A DNA stretch of 64,000 nt, from NCBI GenBank assembly GCA_028864975.1, contig JAGWLG010000005.1, forward strand, positions 1-64,000. Reading direction: 5' to 3'. Positions 25,836-34,021 of the stretch are shown one piece after another. A program made the translations under genes and the position numbers. The notes under the pieces were generated by a model. That model worked only from the letters and a program-made list of their open reading frames with translations. It made no database searches and was not told where the DNA came from. Within the stretch, counting starts at the first letter, position 1, and the number at the start of each line of letters is the position of its first letter. The DNA is from Thermoplasmata archaeon. Lineage in GTDB: Archaea; Thermoplasmatota; Thermoplasmata; Lutacidiplasmatales; UBA184.

Positions 25836-27347
25836 CTACACATAGCCCCACGAGCGGAGCCGTCGCTCGTCCGCGCCCATGGCGCCTGAAACGGACCTCG
25901 TCAGACGGGAGAGCACCTCCCGCGCGGCTCGTTCCATCTCCCCCGCCATCGGTTCGCTCCCGGGCCGGATCGAAGCAGGGTGGAGCGGGTCCCGGTCCAC
26001 GTCGTCGACCTGCGGCGCGGATCCTCCTTCGGCCACGACCACCCGCAAGCGTCCCCTGTAGGCGGCGACACGCGCTCGGTCGAACTCCACCCGGTCGCTG
26101 GGACGGACCCATCGGAACATGTGGTCCCAGACCAGGCCGTCGTCCACGCAGTAGACCGGCCCATCTCGATCGCGATCGAGGAGTCCGCCCAGGTCCACGG
26201 CCGAGGCGAACCGGGCCGTGCTCGGAGCTCCGGCCGCCTGGAGTAGCGTGGGGGCGACATCGACCAAGCTCGCAAGCCCCCTTGACGCCCGGCCGTCGCC
26301 GGTCCCGTCGGCCGGTCGGACCCAGAGCGGGACACGGACCAGCCCCTCGGAAATCCCATGGAAGTGGAAGTAGTTCCCTTCCTCTCCGAAACCCTGGCCG
26401 TGGTCGCTCGTGATCACGAGCCAGGTCCGGTCCCATTTGCGGGACCGCCGAAGCGCCTCGACCACGCGCTCCAGGCGCCGGTCCATGAGGCGGACCATCC
26501 CCCGGTACATCGTGTGAAGACGGTCCATCTCCTCCGAAGAGGGTCGCCAGCGGTCAGCGAACTGGCTCACGCCATCCTGCCGGACCGAGAGGGCCCGCCA
26601 CCAGTCCGCGAGACCTCCAAGCCCCGTAGGGTCGGGGAAGTAAGGCTCGTGGGTCTCGAGCAGGTTCAATACTGCGAAGAACGGGGTCTCCGCAGGTCCC
26701 TCGGATATCCACCGCTCCAGCGTGGGCTCGATCCACGGGGAGATCTGCAGGCCCCAGGGCGTGGCCGGTCGGCGGACCTTGAGCGCGAGCCTCCCGCCGG
26801 CGTCGAGCATGAAGGGAAAGCGGTCCAGGTGATGATTGATCCGGGGGAGGAGCGGTCCGAGGGTCCTTCTCAGGGGGTCGACGGAGATGTCCCGACCGAC
26901 GGGGCGAGCGCCCGCGGTGGCCTGTGTCTTCATGAATGGTGGGGTCTCGGAGGGCCAACGGAGGAGGTGCTCCCACCAGCTTCCCCAGGCCGCTCGTTCA
27001 AACCCTCGAGCGAGCCCGTAGTCGTCACCCAGAAAGGGATTTGCCGAGAAGATGCCGGTTCGGTACCCCTCCCGGCCGAGCATCGAGCTCAGCGTCGGTA
27101 CCTCCGAGGGGAGGCGCAGGGTCCCCTTGCCGTGCGTTCCGTGCTCCCACGGGTAGAGCCCGGTGAAGAGGGAAGCGTGGGAAGGGATCGTCCACGTGGC
27201 GGGACTCACGGCCCGGGGGAAGACCCAACACTCTCGTCGCAAGCCCCGGAGGAACGGCATTCCCTCGACCGCCTGGCTCCCCCCCGGGAAGTCCGAGGCA
27301 CGCTGGGCGTCGAGGACCACGATCAGGAGGTTTGGTCTCCCCGGCAC
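25836..27347 (-). CDS. Sulfatase/alkaline-phosphatase-fold hydrolase with Thr nucleophile site
   Basis: A 503-residue protein of the sulfatase superfamily. RPNLLIVVLDAQR holds the first metal-binding Asp13, TWTIPSHASLFTGLYPWEHG is the active-site helix at 51-70, and WLVITSDHGQGFGEEGNYFHFHG is the second metal site. Sulfatases need Cys or Ser in C/SxPxR to make formylglycine; here the position is Thr53 and the Arg is His57 (T-I-P-S-H). Such members act more like phosphatases or phosphodiesterases, or use Thr directly. There is no signal peptide. It ends 22 bases from the convergent carbamoyltransferase gene. The likely substrate is a phosphorylated or sulfated surface glycan (inference). Confidence 0.82.
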   Translation of the reverse strand: MPGRPNLLIVVLDAQRASDFPGGSQAVEGMPFLRGLRRECWVFPRAVSPATWTIPSHASLFTGLYPWEHGTHGKGTLRLPSEVPTLSSMLGREGYRTGIFSANPFLGDDYGLARGFERAAWGSWWEHLLRWPSETPPFMKTQATAGARPVGRDISVDPLRRTLGPLLPRINHHLDRFPFMLDAGGRLALKVRRPATPWGLQISPWIEPTLERWISEGPAETPFFAVLNLLETHEPYFPDPTGLGGLADWWRALSVRQDGVSQFADRWRPSSEEMDRLHTMYRGMVRLMDRRLERVVEALRRSRKWDRTWLVITSDHGQGFGEEGNYFHFHGISEGLVRVPLWVRPADGTGDGRASRGLASLVDVAPTLLQAAGAPSTARFASAVDLGGLLDRDRDGPVYCVDDGLVWDHMFRWVRPSDRVEFDRARVAAYRGRLRVVVAEGGSAPQVDDVDRDPLHPASIRPGSEPMAGEMERAAREVLSRLTRSVSGAMGADERRLRSWGYV

Positions 27348-27436
27348 AGTGGATCTCCCGATGGCGCTTCGTCCACGGGGGGAGACGACTGGGGAGCCAT
27401 CAAGACCTCGGTCCGGGGCGCGCTCCCTCAGTGAAC

Positions 27437-27446
27437 GCTTAATCTA
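27437..27446 (+). promoter_or_regulatory. TATA-like box for the kelch/PKD/DUF835 gene
   Basis: GCTTAATCTA ends 23 nt before the ATG at 27470. Confidence 0.4.
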
Positions 27447-27469
27447 GGCGTGGTCAGGTGCTCGAGGAG

Positions 27470-30400
27470 ATGGCACCGATGTCCCTGACCCGCCGCCCGG
27501 GCTCCCCCTCCTGGGTCCTCGGCACGCTCTCGCTGGTCTTCCTTGCCTCGATGATCACGACCTCCCTCCCGCTCCCCGCTCGCGCCGCACCTTCAGGTGG
27601 GACCTTCCCCGGTGCCTCTCTGGTCGTCGCGCACGCTCCCTCGCCCGCGGGAGCGGGGCCTGGCTGGTCCCAGGCCCTCTCTGTCCCCCGGAACTGGACC
27701 AACATCACCACGACGTCCGGGGTCGGGCCCTCCGCCCGTATGTGGACGGGGATGACCTACGACGCCGCCGACGGGTACCTCCTCCTCTTCGGGGGGTACG
27801 CACCGCTGACGAACAACGCCTACGGGGACACCTGGGGCTTCTTCGCGGGCCACTGGCACCTGCTCTCGAACACGGGACCCTCTCCCCGCGAGGCCGCGGC
27901 CGTCATCTACGACGCGCTCGATCGGTACGTCGTGCTCTTTGGAGGGGCCTTCAACTACGCCGGCAAGACGTTCTTCTACAACGACACGTGGGTCTGGTCG
28001 CACGGATCCTGGACCAACATTTCCGCGTCCCAGACCGTTTCACCGCCGCCTCGCCGGACGCCGGGGGTGGCCTACGACCCTCTCGAAGGCCGCGTCATCA
28101 TGTTCGGGGGCCGCGGAAGCTTGACCTCTTTCCTAGGCGATACATGGGCCTTCACCCGAGGTCTCTGGTCTCTCGTCAACGCCAGCACGCCGCTGCTAGG
28201 CTCGCGGGCGGGGCCAGGGTTCGACTACGACGCCTCCCTTGGGGGGATCCTCCTCTTCGGGGGCCAATCCGGGGGAGCGGCCCAGAACGACACCTGGCTC
28301 TTCCGCGGACAAACCTGGATGCAGCTTTCGCCCAGCCGGGCCCCGTCCATCCGAGGGAACTCCATGGACGCCTACGACCCCGGCGACGGCGTCTCGCTCC
28401 TCTTTGGAGGGAACGCGAACAATCTCGATCACAGCGACCTCTGGGCTTTCGGGGGGGGCGAGTGGACCAACCTCACCTCCCAGCTCGCTCTCCCGCTGCC
28501 CGGGCCCCGCGACACCGGGAGCATCGCCTTCGATCCCGTGAACGGAACCGTCCTCCTCTTCGGAGGCGAGTGGCAGCACAGCCCCGGGAACATCCTCGAG
28601 TACAGCGACACGTGGACGCTCGGAGGGGGACCCCTCCGCGCGGGTGCCCTCTCCGACCCGTACCGGGTCGACGCGGGGCAGCAGCCGACCACATCTGTCG
28701 CTTCCGAGATCGGTGGCACGCCGCCGTTCAACTACACCTGGAACCCCGGCGACGGGACCGGGACCGAATACGGTCAGGCCCCCACCCACATCTATGCGAC
28801 ACCGGGAACCTTCCACGAGAACCTCACCGTGACCGACGCCGTTGGGGCGGTCAGCTGGGCGCCCGCGACTGCCATGGTGGTGGGTGGGCCCCTCGTCGTC
28901 CCCACTCCTTGGATCTCACCCACCCCTGCCGAGGTGGGAGTCCCGCTCACCCTCCAGGTAAACGTCAGTGGGGGTTACGGTCCTGCCTCCCTCCAGTGGT
29001 CCGGCCTTCCCGTGGGGTGTGTGAGCCGCAACGCCACCGTCCTGAGCTGCGTCCCATCGGCGGCGGGGAACTCGACGCTCGTCGTCGCAGCCCAAGACAT
29101 CGACCTGAACTTGCGGTCGTCCTCGACTCGTCTATCGGTCTTCCCTGCCCTCGGGGCCGGCGCCGTCGGGGTCGCCCCCTTCGCGCCGGCCGTGGGACAA
29201 GTGGTCGCGTTCACGGTCTCCGGCGCTTCGGGCGCCCCTCCCTACGCGGTCCGCTGGACGTTCGACGACGGGGGCAGGGGGTCCGGCTCCCCCTACTACC
29301 GCTCCTTCCCCACCAGCGGGACGTTCTCGACCCATGTGTTCGTCAACGATAGCGCGGGGGCTTCGGTGGGCGTGTCGCGTGCCATCACGGTCCTGCCGCC
29401 TCTCGCCGGAGCGCCCACGGTGGCACGCGACCCCTCGGACAGCGGGGTCCCCGAGACCCTCTTCCTCTCCCCGAGTGGTGGGACCGATGTCTACACCGTC
29501 TCGTGGCGCGGGCTTCCTTCCGGTTGCCTGACGGCGAACCTCACCATCCTCTCCTGTACCCCGACCGCCTCCGGGACCTACACCGTTCGCGCCTGGGTGA
29601 ACGACACTGGGGGCACCTCCACACTGACCTCGGCGCTCATCTGGAGTGTCGCACCGAGGCTGAGCGTGACCGCGCATGCCTCGACGTCAACCGGACCCGC
29701 GCCGTTGTCCGTCCAGTTCACGGCGGGATACCAGGGGGGTGTGGGACCCGTGGCGACGGCGTGGTACCTTGGTGACGGCAGCTCGAACACACAGGAGAAC
29801 CTGACACACACCTATCTCGTCGCCGGGAGCTTCCTCCCCACCTTTTGGGCGAACGACAGCGGGGGAGGCTCGGTCTTCCAGTCCCTTCCGCTGCAGATCC
29901 TCGGGCCTCTATCGGTCTCAGTTACCCTGAGCGCGACCTCCGTCCTCGTAGGCACATCGGTCACCGTTACTGCGTCTCCCTCCGGCGGTGGCTCCGTCTC
30001 CTCGGTGGCGGCCTGGACGTTGAACGGAGCCCCATATTCGGCGACGGGGCTCTCGTTCAGCTACACCCCGTCAGGTGCCGGGGACGACGTCTTCTCCGTC
30101 CAGGTCCGCGACTCCTACGGGGAGCTCGCGAGCGGGTCGACAACGCTCCATGTAAGCTCTCCCTCGCCGGGACCGGGAGAGCGGACGGCGGGTCTGACCG
30201 GCCTCTCTCTCGTCCTTCTCGTCGCGGGAGTGGCAGGGGCCGCGGTAGCGCTTCTGGTGCTCGTCTCGTCCCTGCGCCGCCGTAGGACCTCGAAGGACCA
30301 GGGTCCCTTCTCGCGGAAGACCACCCCACTCGGCAGCGGCGATGGGGGTCCACGTTCCTTGCCGCCCTGGCCGATGAACCCCGTGACCCTGATCGAATCC

Positions 30401-30916
30401 TCCCACTCGGAGGACATCTGGAAGATGGCCTCCACCTCCGGAGTCGACCGGGCGAAGATGCTCATCCTCACCCCGTCACCGTCGGCCGCGCTCATGGCTC
30501 AGTATGGGCTCTCAGGGTCCTCGGTCTACCAGTTGTCACGGATGGAGGGGGAGTCGAACGTCTCTCCAGGAGACGTGGACCGGATCGGAAACCTCATCGA
30601 GACCCACATGCAGAAAGGGAATGGCAGGACCGTGCTCTTCGAAGGGATCGAACGGGTCGTGGACCAGGCCTCGATTCGATCCACCCGGCGCCTTCTAGAG
30701 TACGTCCAAGAGGTCTCGACGAGCACGCGGGGAGCAGTGCTGATCGCGCTCAACCCGACCATCCTCTCGCTCGCGGAACGGCGCCAGCTCGAAGGGCAAG
30801 GCACGGTGCTCCGAGTAGATGGAGGGGACTCGGGAGGAGAAGGCCGGTCCGACCGGGAACCCTCCCCATCCCCAGGGCGGGCCGCGGATCTGCCCGAGGG
30901 GCGTAGCGGGAAGTAG
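27470..30916 (+). CDS. Kelch-PKD transmembrane protein with cytoplasmic DUF835 domain
   Basis: About 1148 residues. Signal segment (WVLGTLSLVFLASMITTSLP), then six kelch repeats (MTYDAADGYLLLFGGY and later blades) to about residue 390. Several PKD/Ig-like modules follow, two with the Cys pair LPxGC...LxCxP. A membrane helix (LTGLSLVLLVAGVAGAAVALLVLV, near 930) comes next. The cytoplasmic part of about 190 residues has DUF835 features: WKMASTSGVDRAKMLILTPSP, RTVLFEGIERVVDQAS, LLEYVQEVS and AVLIALNPTIL. DUF835 occurs in archaeal signalling proteins. An outside propeller joined to an inside signalling domain looks like a surface receptor. The ATG at 27470 is preferred; a GTG at 27458 would add four residues. 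A helix-turn-helix gene lies convergently next to it. Confidence 0.8.
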   Translation: MAPMSLTRRPGSPSWVLGTLSLVFLASMITTSLPLPARAAPSGGTFPGASLVVAHAPSPAGAGPGWSQALSVPRNWTNITTTSGVGPSARMWTGMTYDAADGYLLLFGGYAPLTNNAYGDTWGFFAGHWHLLSNTGPSPREAAAVIYDALDRYVVLFGGAFNYAGKTFFYNDTWVWSHGSWTNISASQTVSPPPRRTPGVAYDPLEGRVIMFGGRGSLTSFLGDTWAFTRGLWSLVNASTPLLGSRAGPGFDYDASLGGILLFGGQSGGAAQNDTWLFRGQTWMQLSPSRAPSIRGNSMDAYDPGDGVSLLFGGNANNLDHSDLWAFGGGEWTNLTSQLALPLPGPRDTGSIAFDPVNGTVLLFGGEWQHSPGNILEYSDTWTLGGGPLRAGALSDPYRVDAGQQPTTSVASEIGGTPPFNYTWNPGDGTGTEYGQAPTHIYATPGTFHENLTVTDAVGAVSWAPATAMVVGGPLVVPTPWISPTPAEVGVPLTLQVNVSGGYGPASLQWSGLPVGCVSRNATVLSCVPSAAGNSTLVVAAQDIDLNLRSSSTRLSVFPALGAGAVGVAPFAPAVGQVVAFTVSGASGAPPYAVRWTFDDGGRGSGSPYYRSFPTSGTFSTHVFVNDSAGASVGVSRAITVLPPLAGAPTVARDPSDSGVPETLFLSPSGGTDVYTVSWRGLPSGCLTANLTILSCTPTASGTYTVRAWVNDTGGTSTLTSALIWSVAPRLSVTAHASTSTGPAPLSVQFTAGYQGGVGPVATAWYLGDGSSNTQENLTHTYLVAGSFLPTFWANDSGGGSVFQSLPLQILGPLSVSVTLSATSVLVGTSVTVTASPSGGGSVSSVAAWTLNGAPYSATGLSFSYTPSGAGDDVFSVQVRDSYGELASGSTTLHVSSPSPGPGERTAGLTGLSLVLLVAGVAGAAVALLVLVSSLRRRRTSKDQGPFSRKTTPLGSGDGGPRSLPPWPMNPVTLIESSHSEDIWKMASTSGVDRAKMLILTPSPSAALMAQYGLSGSSVYQLSRMEGESNVSPGDVDRIGNLIETHMQKGNGRTVLFEGIERVVDQASIRSTRRLLEYVQEVSTSTRGAVLIALNPTILSLAERRQLEGQGTVLRVDGGDSGGEGRSDREPSPSPGRAADLPEGRSGK

Positions 30917-31039
30917 GGCAGGTCGCGGGGCAGCCGGGTACCCCAAGAACTCTCCCTCGTCTTCCGCGGTGGGGCTTTCTCCCAAGCAGATACACGTGTT
31001 GAGCGCTGGTGAGAAAAGTGACCCGACGAACTTCCCGCC

Positions 31040-32167
31040 TCACATCACAGGGCTCGGAGGAGGATTTCCAGGGGAGTTGGGAGGAGATGAGGGAGCGAGC
31101 ACGAGAAGGCGATCATATCGATGGTCAAGCCAGATCGTCGTCTCCGCGGCTCTCACTTGCGTGACCTCGATGCTCTTGAGATGCTCCTGCAAGGTCAACA
31201 GAACAGGCCGCCGTGAGGGGATTGTGATGACGGTTTCGCTAGGGCCGGCGGCGGACTGACCCTGCGCGCCCAAGAGCATCTTCCCTTGGTGTTCCACGAG
31301 AAGGAAGGGGTAAACCCTGCACTGTTCGGTCAGCACGGGCAGGAGGGTCGACACGGTCTTGCCCGGAAGGAACTCCCCGCGAACGAAGACCGTCAGATCC
31401 GCGAGACGCCCCTGGAACTGGGGTATCCGCGCCGGGTCGGGCATCACGCGCCGCTCCACCCAGGCCTGCTCGACTAGCCGTCGCTGCGAGCGTGGGAGGC
31501 CGACCGGCCCCAAGAGGTGGCCCGGCCGACCATCCTCAGGGGCGGTGAACGGTCGGAGCAGTAGCTCCTGCGTCGTCCTTCGGAGGCCGTCAGAACTTAT
31601 GGCGGAGCCGCGGCGCGCTCCGACAGAGGCCGGACCTCCGAGTCCCCGAGGGTATGAGGTGGTCCCCGCGATGCCCGCCATGTTGGCGAAGAGCCCCTCG
31701 TAGTCGAAGTAGACCGGGAAGTTCGGCTCCTTGAGCGAAGGGGTGAGCAGGAGCGACTCGGAAGCGAGGTCTGTCCGCTGCAACCTCTCGGCAGTCTTCG
31801 TGGCCTGGGCGATCGAGGAGTGGAGGATGACCTCGAAGAGCAGGGCCGCCGATTGCCACAGCACCACAGCTCCCGGCTCCATCGACCAGGCGCGCCCCAG
31901 GTCCTGGGCCTTGTCCGCGTAAGGTCGGGCGAGCGCCACCGTCGCGTGCGTGAACCCGTAGAGGAGGGGGTCGGGGAGGTAGCGGTCCCGCACCCACCCC
32001 TCCTCGTAAGCGCGCTTGCGGACCGCGTGGTAAGTGGAGCGGGGAAGCTGGGTCTGGCGAAGCCGTTCACGCTCGTTCTCCTGCCCTGCCGCGAGGAGCG
32101 CACGGAGGACCCGCACCTCGGCATCCGTCAGGTCGCGCACACGAGCTCCGAGCGATGCCGGAGACAC
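31040..32167 (-). CDS. Helix-turn-helix protein with a large unknown C-terminal region
   Basis: A 375-residue protein. Residues 10-65 (LTDAEVRVLRALLAAGQENERERLRQTQLPRSTYHAVRKRAYEEGW) look like a winged helix. Residues 70-140 (YGFTHATVALARPYADKAQDLG, VLWQSAALLFEVILHSS) loosely resemble the Lrp/AsnC ligand-binding arrangement. The remainder includes VYFDYEGLFANMAG and a beta-rich segment of no recognised family. There is no membrane span, so it is a cytoplasmic DNA-binding regulator in all likelihood. It is convergent with the kelch/PKD/DUF835 gene (123 bases apart) and divergent from the secreted protein at 32275, whose promoter region holds an inverted repeat it might bind. Confidence 0.6.
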   Translation of the reverse strand: MSPASLGARVRDLTDAEVRVLRALLAAGQENERERLRQTQLPRSTYHAVRKRAYEEGWVRDRYLPDPLLYGFTHATVALARPYADKAQDLGRAWSMEPGAVVLWQSAALLFEVILHSSIAQATKTAERLQRTDLASESLLLTPSLKEPNFPVYFDYEGLFANMAGIAGTTSYPRGLGGPASVGARRGSAISSDGLRRTTQELLLRPFTAPEDGRPGHLLGPVGLPRSQRRLVEQAWVERRVMPDPARIPQFQGRLADLTVFVRGEFLPGKTVSTLLPVLTEQCRVYPFLLVEHQGKMLLGAQGQSAAGPSETVITIPSRRPVLLTLQEHLKSIEVTQVRAAETTIWLDHRYDRLLVLAPSSPPNSPGNPPPSPVM

Positions 32168-32235
32168 CGTAGCACGGTGTCCAGCCCTTCCGGCGCGGCA
32201 TGGGACGGGGCTTCTTGTAAGGGTATCGGAGTTCC

Positions 32236-32274
32236 AGAATAGGGGAACGGAGGCAAGTTCCCACCGGTGTTCCC
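32236..32274 (+). promoter_or_regulatory. Promoter and operator-like repeats of the gene at 32275
   Basis: AGAATA (32236-32241) is TATA-like. It is followed by GGGAAC (32243-32248) and GTTCCC (32257-32262), a 6-bp inverted repeat with an 8-nt spacer, and a further GTTCCC at 32269-32274 touching the ATG. The expected transcription start lies inside this array. Confidence 0.45.
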
Positions 32275-33795
32275 ATGCGTTCGCGTTTTGGATCCCTCTC
32301 CTGCTCGATCTGGATGGTCGCTGGTCTGCTCGCGCTTTCGATGCTCCTGCCGTTCACGACGGCCGCTCCGACGACGGGTTTCACCTCACCGAGTCCCGGG
32401 GCACCCGCGGAATCTTGGGCGTGGGGAGCGACCTTCGCTAAGACCGACCAGGGCACGTTCTCCGGGACCACTCAGAGCGGGGTCCCCTGGTCGCTCTCCT
32501 TCAGTATCCATGGTTTCCTTTCCTGGAACACCGTCCTCACCCAGACCAACACGTCCACCACATCCTTCGAACTGGAGGCGCAGCGGGTCATCCTCGGCGC
32601 TTACTTCCTTTCGGCCACCGGGACCCAGGGACCCACGACAGGCTCGGTGAATATCACGGTCCTGGCCTGGGAACAGGACCACTCCTTCTCCAATTTCACG
32701 ACCACCGGCACGGTGCTGCTGAACGGCACCACCTCCGTCCCCGCGGTCGCGATCGAGTCCGTCCACGCCCTCGTGAACTCCAACCTCACCGCGAGGGTCA
32801 ACGCGAGCCTCACCGGGGGCCAGACCGGCGCGATGCAGGGCTACGCGAGCGGGGCGGTCCACGCGGACGCGACGCTCAACTTCGCTCCGGCCCTGGGCCT
32901 CGTCCCGGTGACCCCCGTACCCGACAGTTGGTGGAACTCCACGAGCACCTACACTGCCCAGGGGACCTACGCCGACGCCTGCCACTTCCAGTTCTCCGCG
33001 ACGAACCCGATGGGGGCGTCCACCTCCGGAACCGGCACCTGCGGGGGCAGCGGGTCGCTGGATGCGACGAACACGGTCTGGCTCCGGGGAACGGATGCGG
33101 GCGACGACTACCTCGCGGGTTTCGGTCACTACCGCAGCACGCTCTTGGAGCTTGGGGGAAACCTCGACTTCAACATCCATGACGGCCTGATCTTCGTTCC
33201 CGGTCACCTCGACGTCTTTGGAGGAACGGGACTGGGCGGGACCAGTCCCGCGAGTCCCCAGGGCACCGAGGTCATCACGGGCCACGTGGACCTGGACCCC
33301 CACGCGTCGCACTTCGGCATGATCGCCTCGAGCTCACAGTTCTCTCCTCAAGCGACCGCGACCGGCGCCCTCCCGAGCGGGCTCGCCGCGACGTACGACG
33401 GGACGCAGGCTACGGCCTCGTCCTCCCCCGCGGTGAGCGGGCTCCCCTCCTACAATGTGCAGGGCAAGCCAGAAAGCGCGCAATCTGCGCTCACGGCGAA
33501 CGGCTGCCTGCTGAACCCCACCGGCTCGCAGTGCAAGACCTCGGCCCCCGCGCACACGTTCCTCCTGCTCCTCGTAGTCGTGGCAGCGGTCGCGGTCGTA
33601 GTGGCCGTGCTCGTGGCCCGACGTGAACGCGGCCCCAAGGGTGGAGTCGCTTCCCGTCCGGGCGTCTACATCCCCTCCCGCTCTGACGCCGGAGCTGGAT
33701 CCCGGAGTGGGGTCGCGGCGCCCACACCCCCGGGCACTCCTCCAGGATCCCAGCGCCCGACGCCGAGCCAGGACCCGCTGAGCAATCTCTGGTGA
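32275..33795 (+). CDS. Secreted, C-terminally anchored surface protein of unknown family
   Basis: A 506-residue protein. The signal peptide (SIWMVAGLLALSMLLPFTTA, cleaved after about residue 30) leads into a Thr/Ser/Asn-rich, beta-rich ectodomain with many N-glycosylation sequons, for example QTNTSTTSFE and SVNITVLAWE. A C-terminal helix (HTFLLLLVVVAAVAVVVAVLVAR) anchors it, and a Gly/Pro tail stays inside. Two cysteine pairs are visible (CHFQFS...CGGSG and GCLLNPTGSQC). I recognise no enzyme or binding family. The layout is that of a surface-layer-type or adhesive protein. Confidence 0.65.
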   Translation: MRSRFGSLSCSIWMVAGLLALSMLLPFTTAAPTTGFTSPSPGAPAESWAWGATFAKTDQGTFSGTTQSGVPWSLSFSIHGFLSWNTVLTQTNTSTTSFELEAQRVILGAYFLSATGTQGPTTGSVNITVLAWEQDHSFSNFTTTGTVLLNGTTSVPAVAIESVHALVNSNLTARVNASLTGGQTGAMQGYASGAVHADATLNFAPALGLVPVTPVPDSWWNSTSTYTAQGTYADACHFQFSATNPMGASTSGTGTCGGSGSLDATNTVWLRGTDAGDDYLAGFGHYRSTLLELGGNLDFNIHDGLIFVPGHLDVFGGTGLGGTSPASPQGTEVITGHVDLDPHASHFGMIASSSQFSPQATATGALPSGLAATYDGTQATASSSPAVSGLPSYNVQGKPESAQSALTANGCLLNPTGSQCKTSAPAHTFLLLLVVVAAVAVVVAVLVARRERGPKGGVASRPGVYIPSRSDAGAGSRSGVAAPTPPGTPPGSQRPTPSQDPLSNLW

Positions 33796-33834
33796 GCTCG
33801 GCTCGCGCCCCTCTCATCGAGGGGGAGCAACGGA

Positions 33835-33978
33835 TCACCCGCCGGCGACGGAGGCGGCCCACATCACGGTGAGCCAGACGATAAGCACGAGGACGAGCGC
33901 CGAGCCGGCCAGCGCGAAGCCAAGCTTCACCCATCGTGCGGGAAACTCGTACACGTCCGGAACGACGGACCCGCGCAC
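33835..33978 (-). CDS. Very small single-span membrane protein
   Basis: Reading the minus strand from a GTG at 33978 to the TGA at 33835 gives 47 residues: VRGSVVPDVYEFPARWVKLG, then a strong membrane helix (FALAGSALVLVLIVWLTVMW) and the end AASVAGG. An in-frame stop (TAA, 33979-33981) directly precedes the GTG, so the protein cannot start earlier. An acidic/aromatic N-terminus plus one span resembles the 76-residue protein at 1871. It fills the only gap in this area and is divergent from the SDR gene at 34022. Family unknown; a small membrane-complex subunit is one possibility. Confidence 0.5.
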   Translation of the reverse strand: MRGSVVPDVYEFPARWVKLGFALAGSALVLVLIVWLTVMWAASVAGG

Positions 33979-34021
33979 TTAAGCCTCGCGGGGGGCCGAC
34001 CTTTTCGGGGGGCGACTCGGA

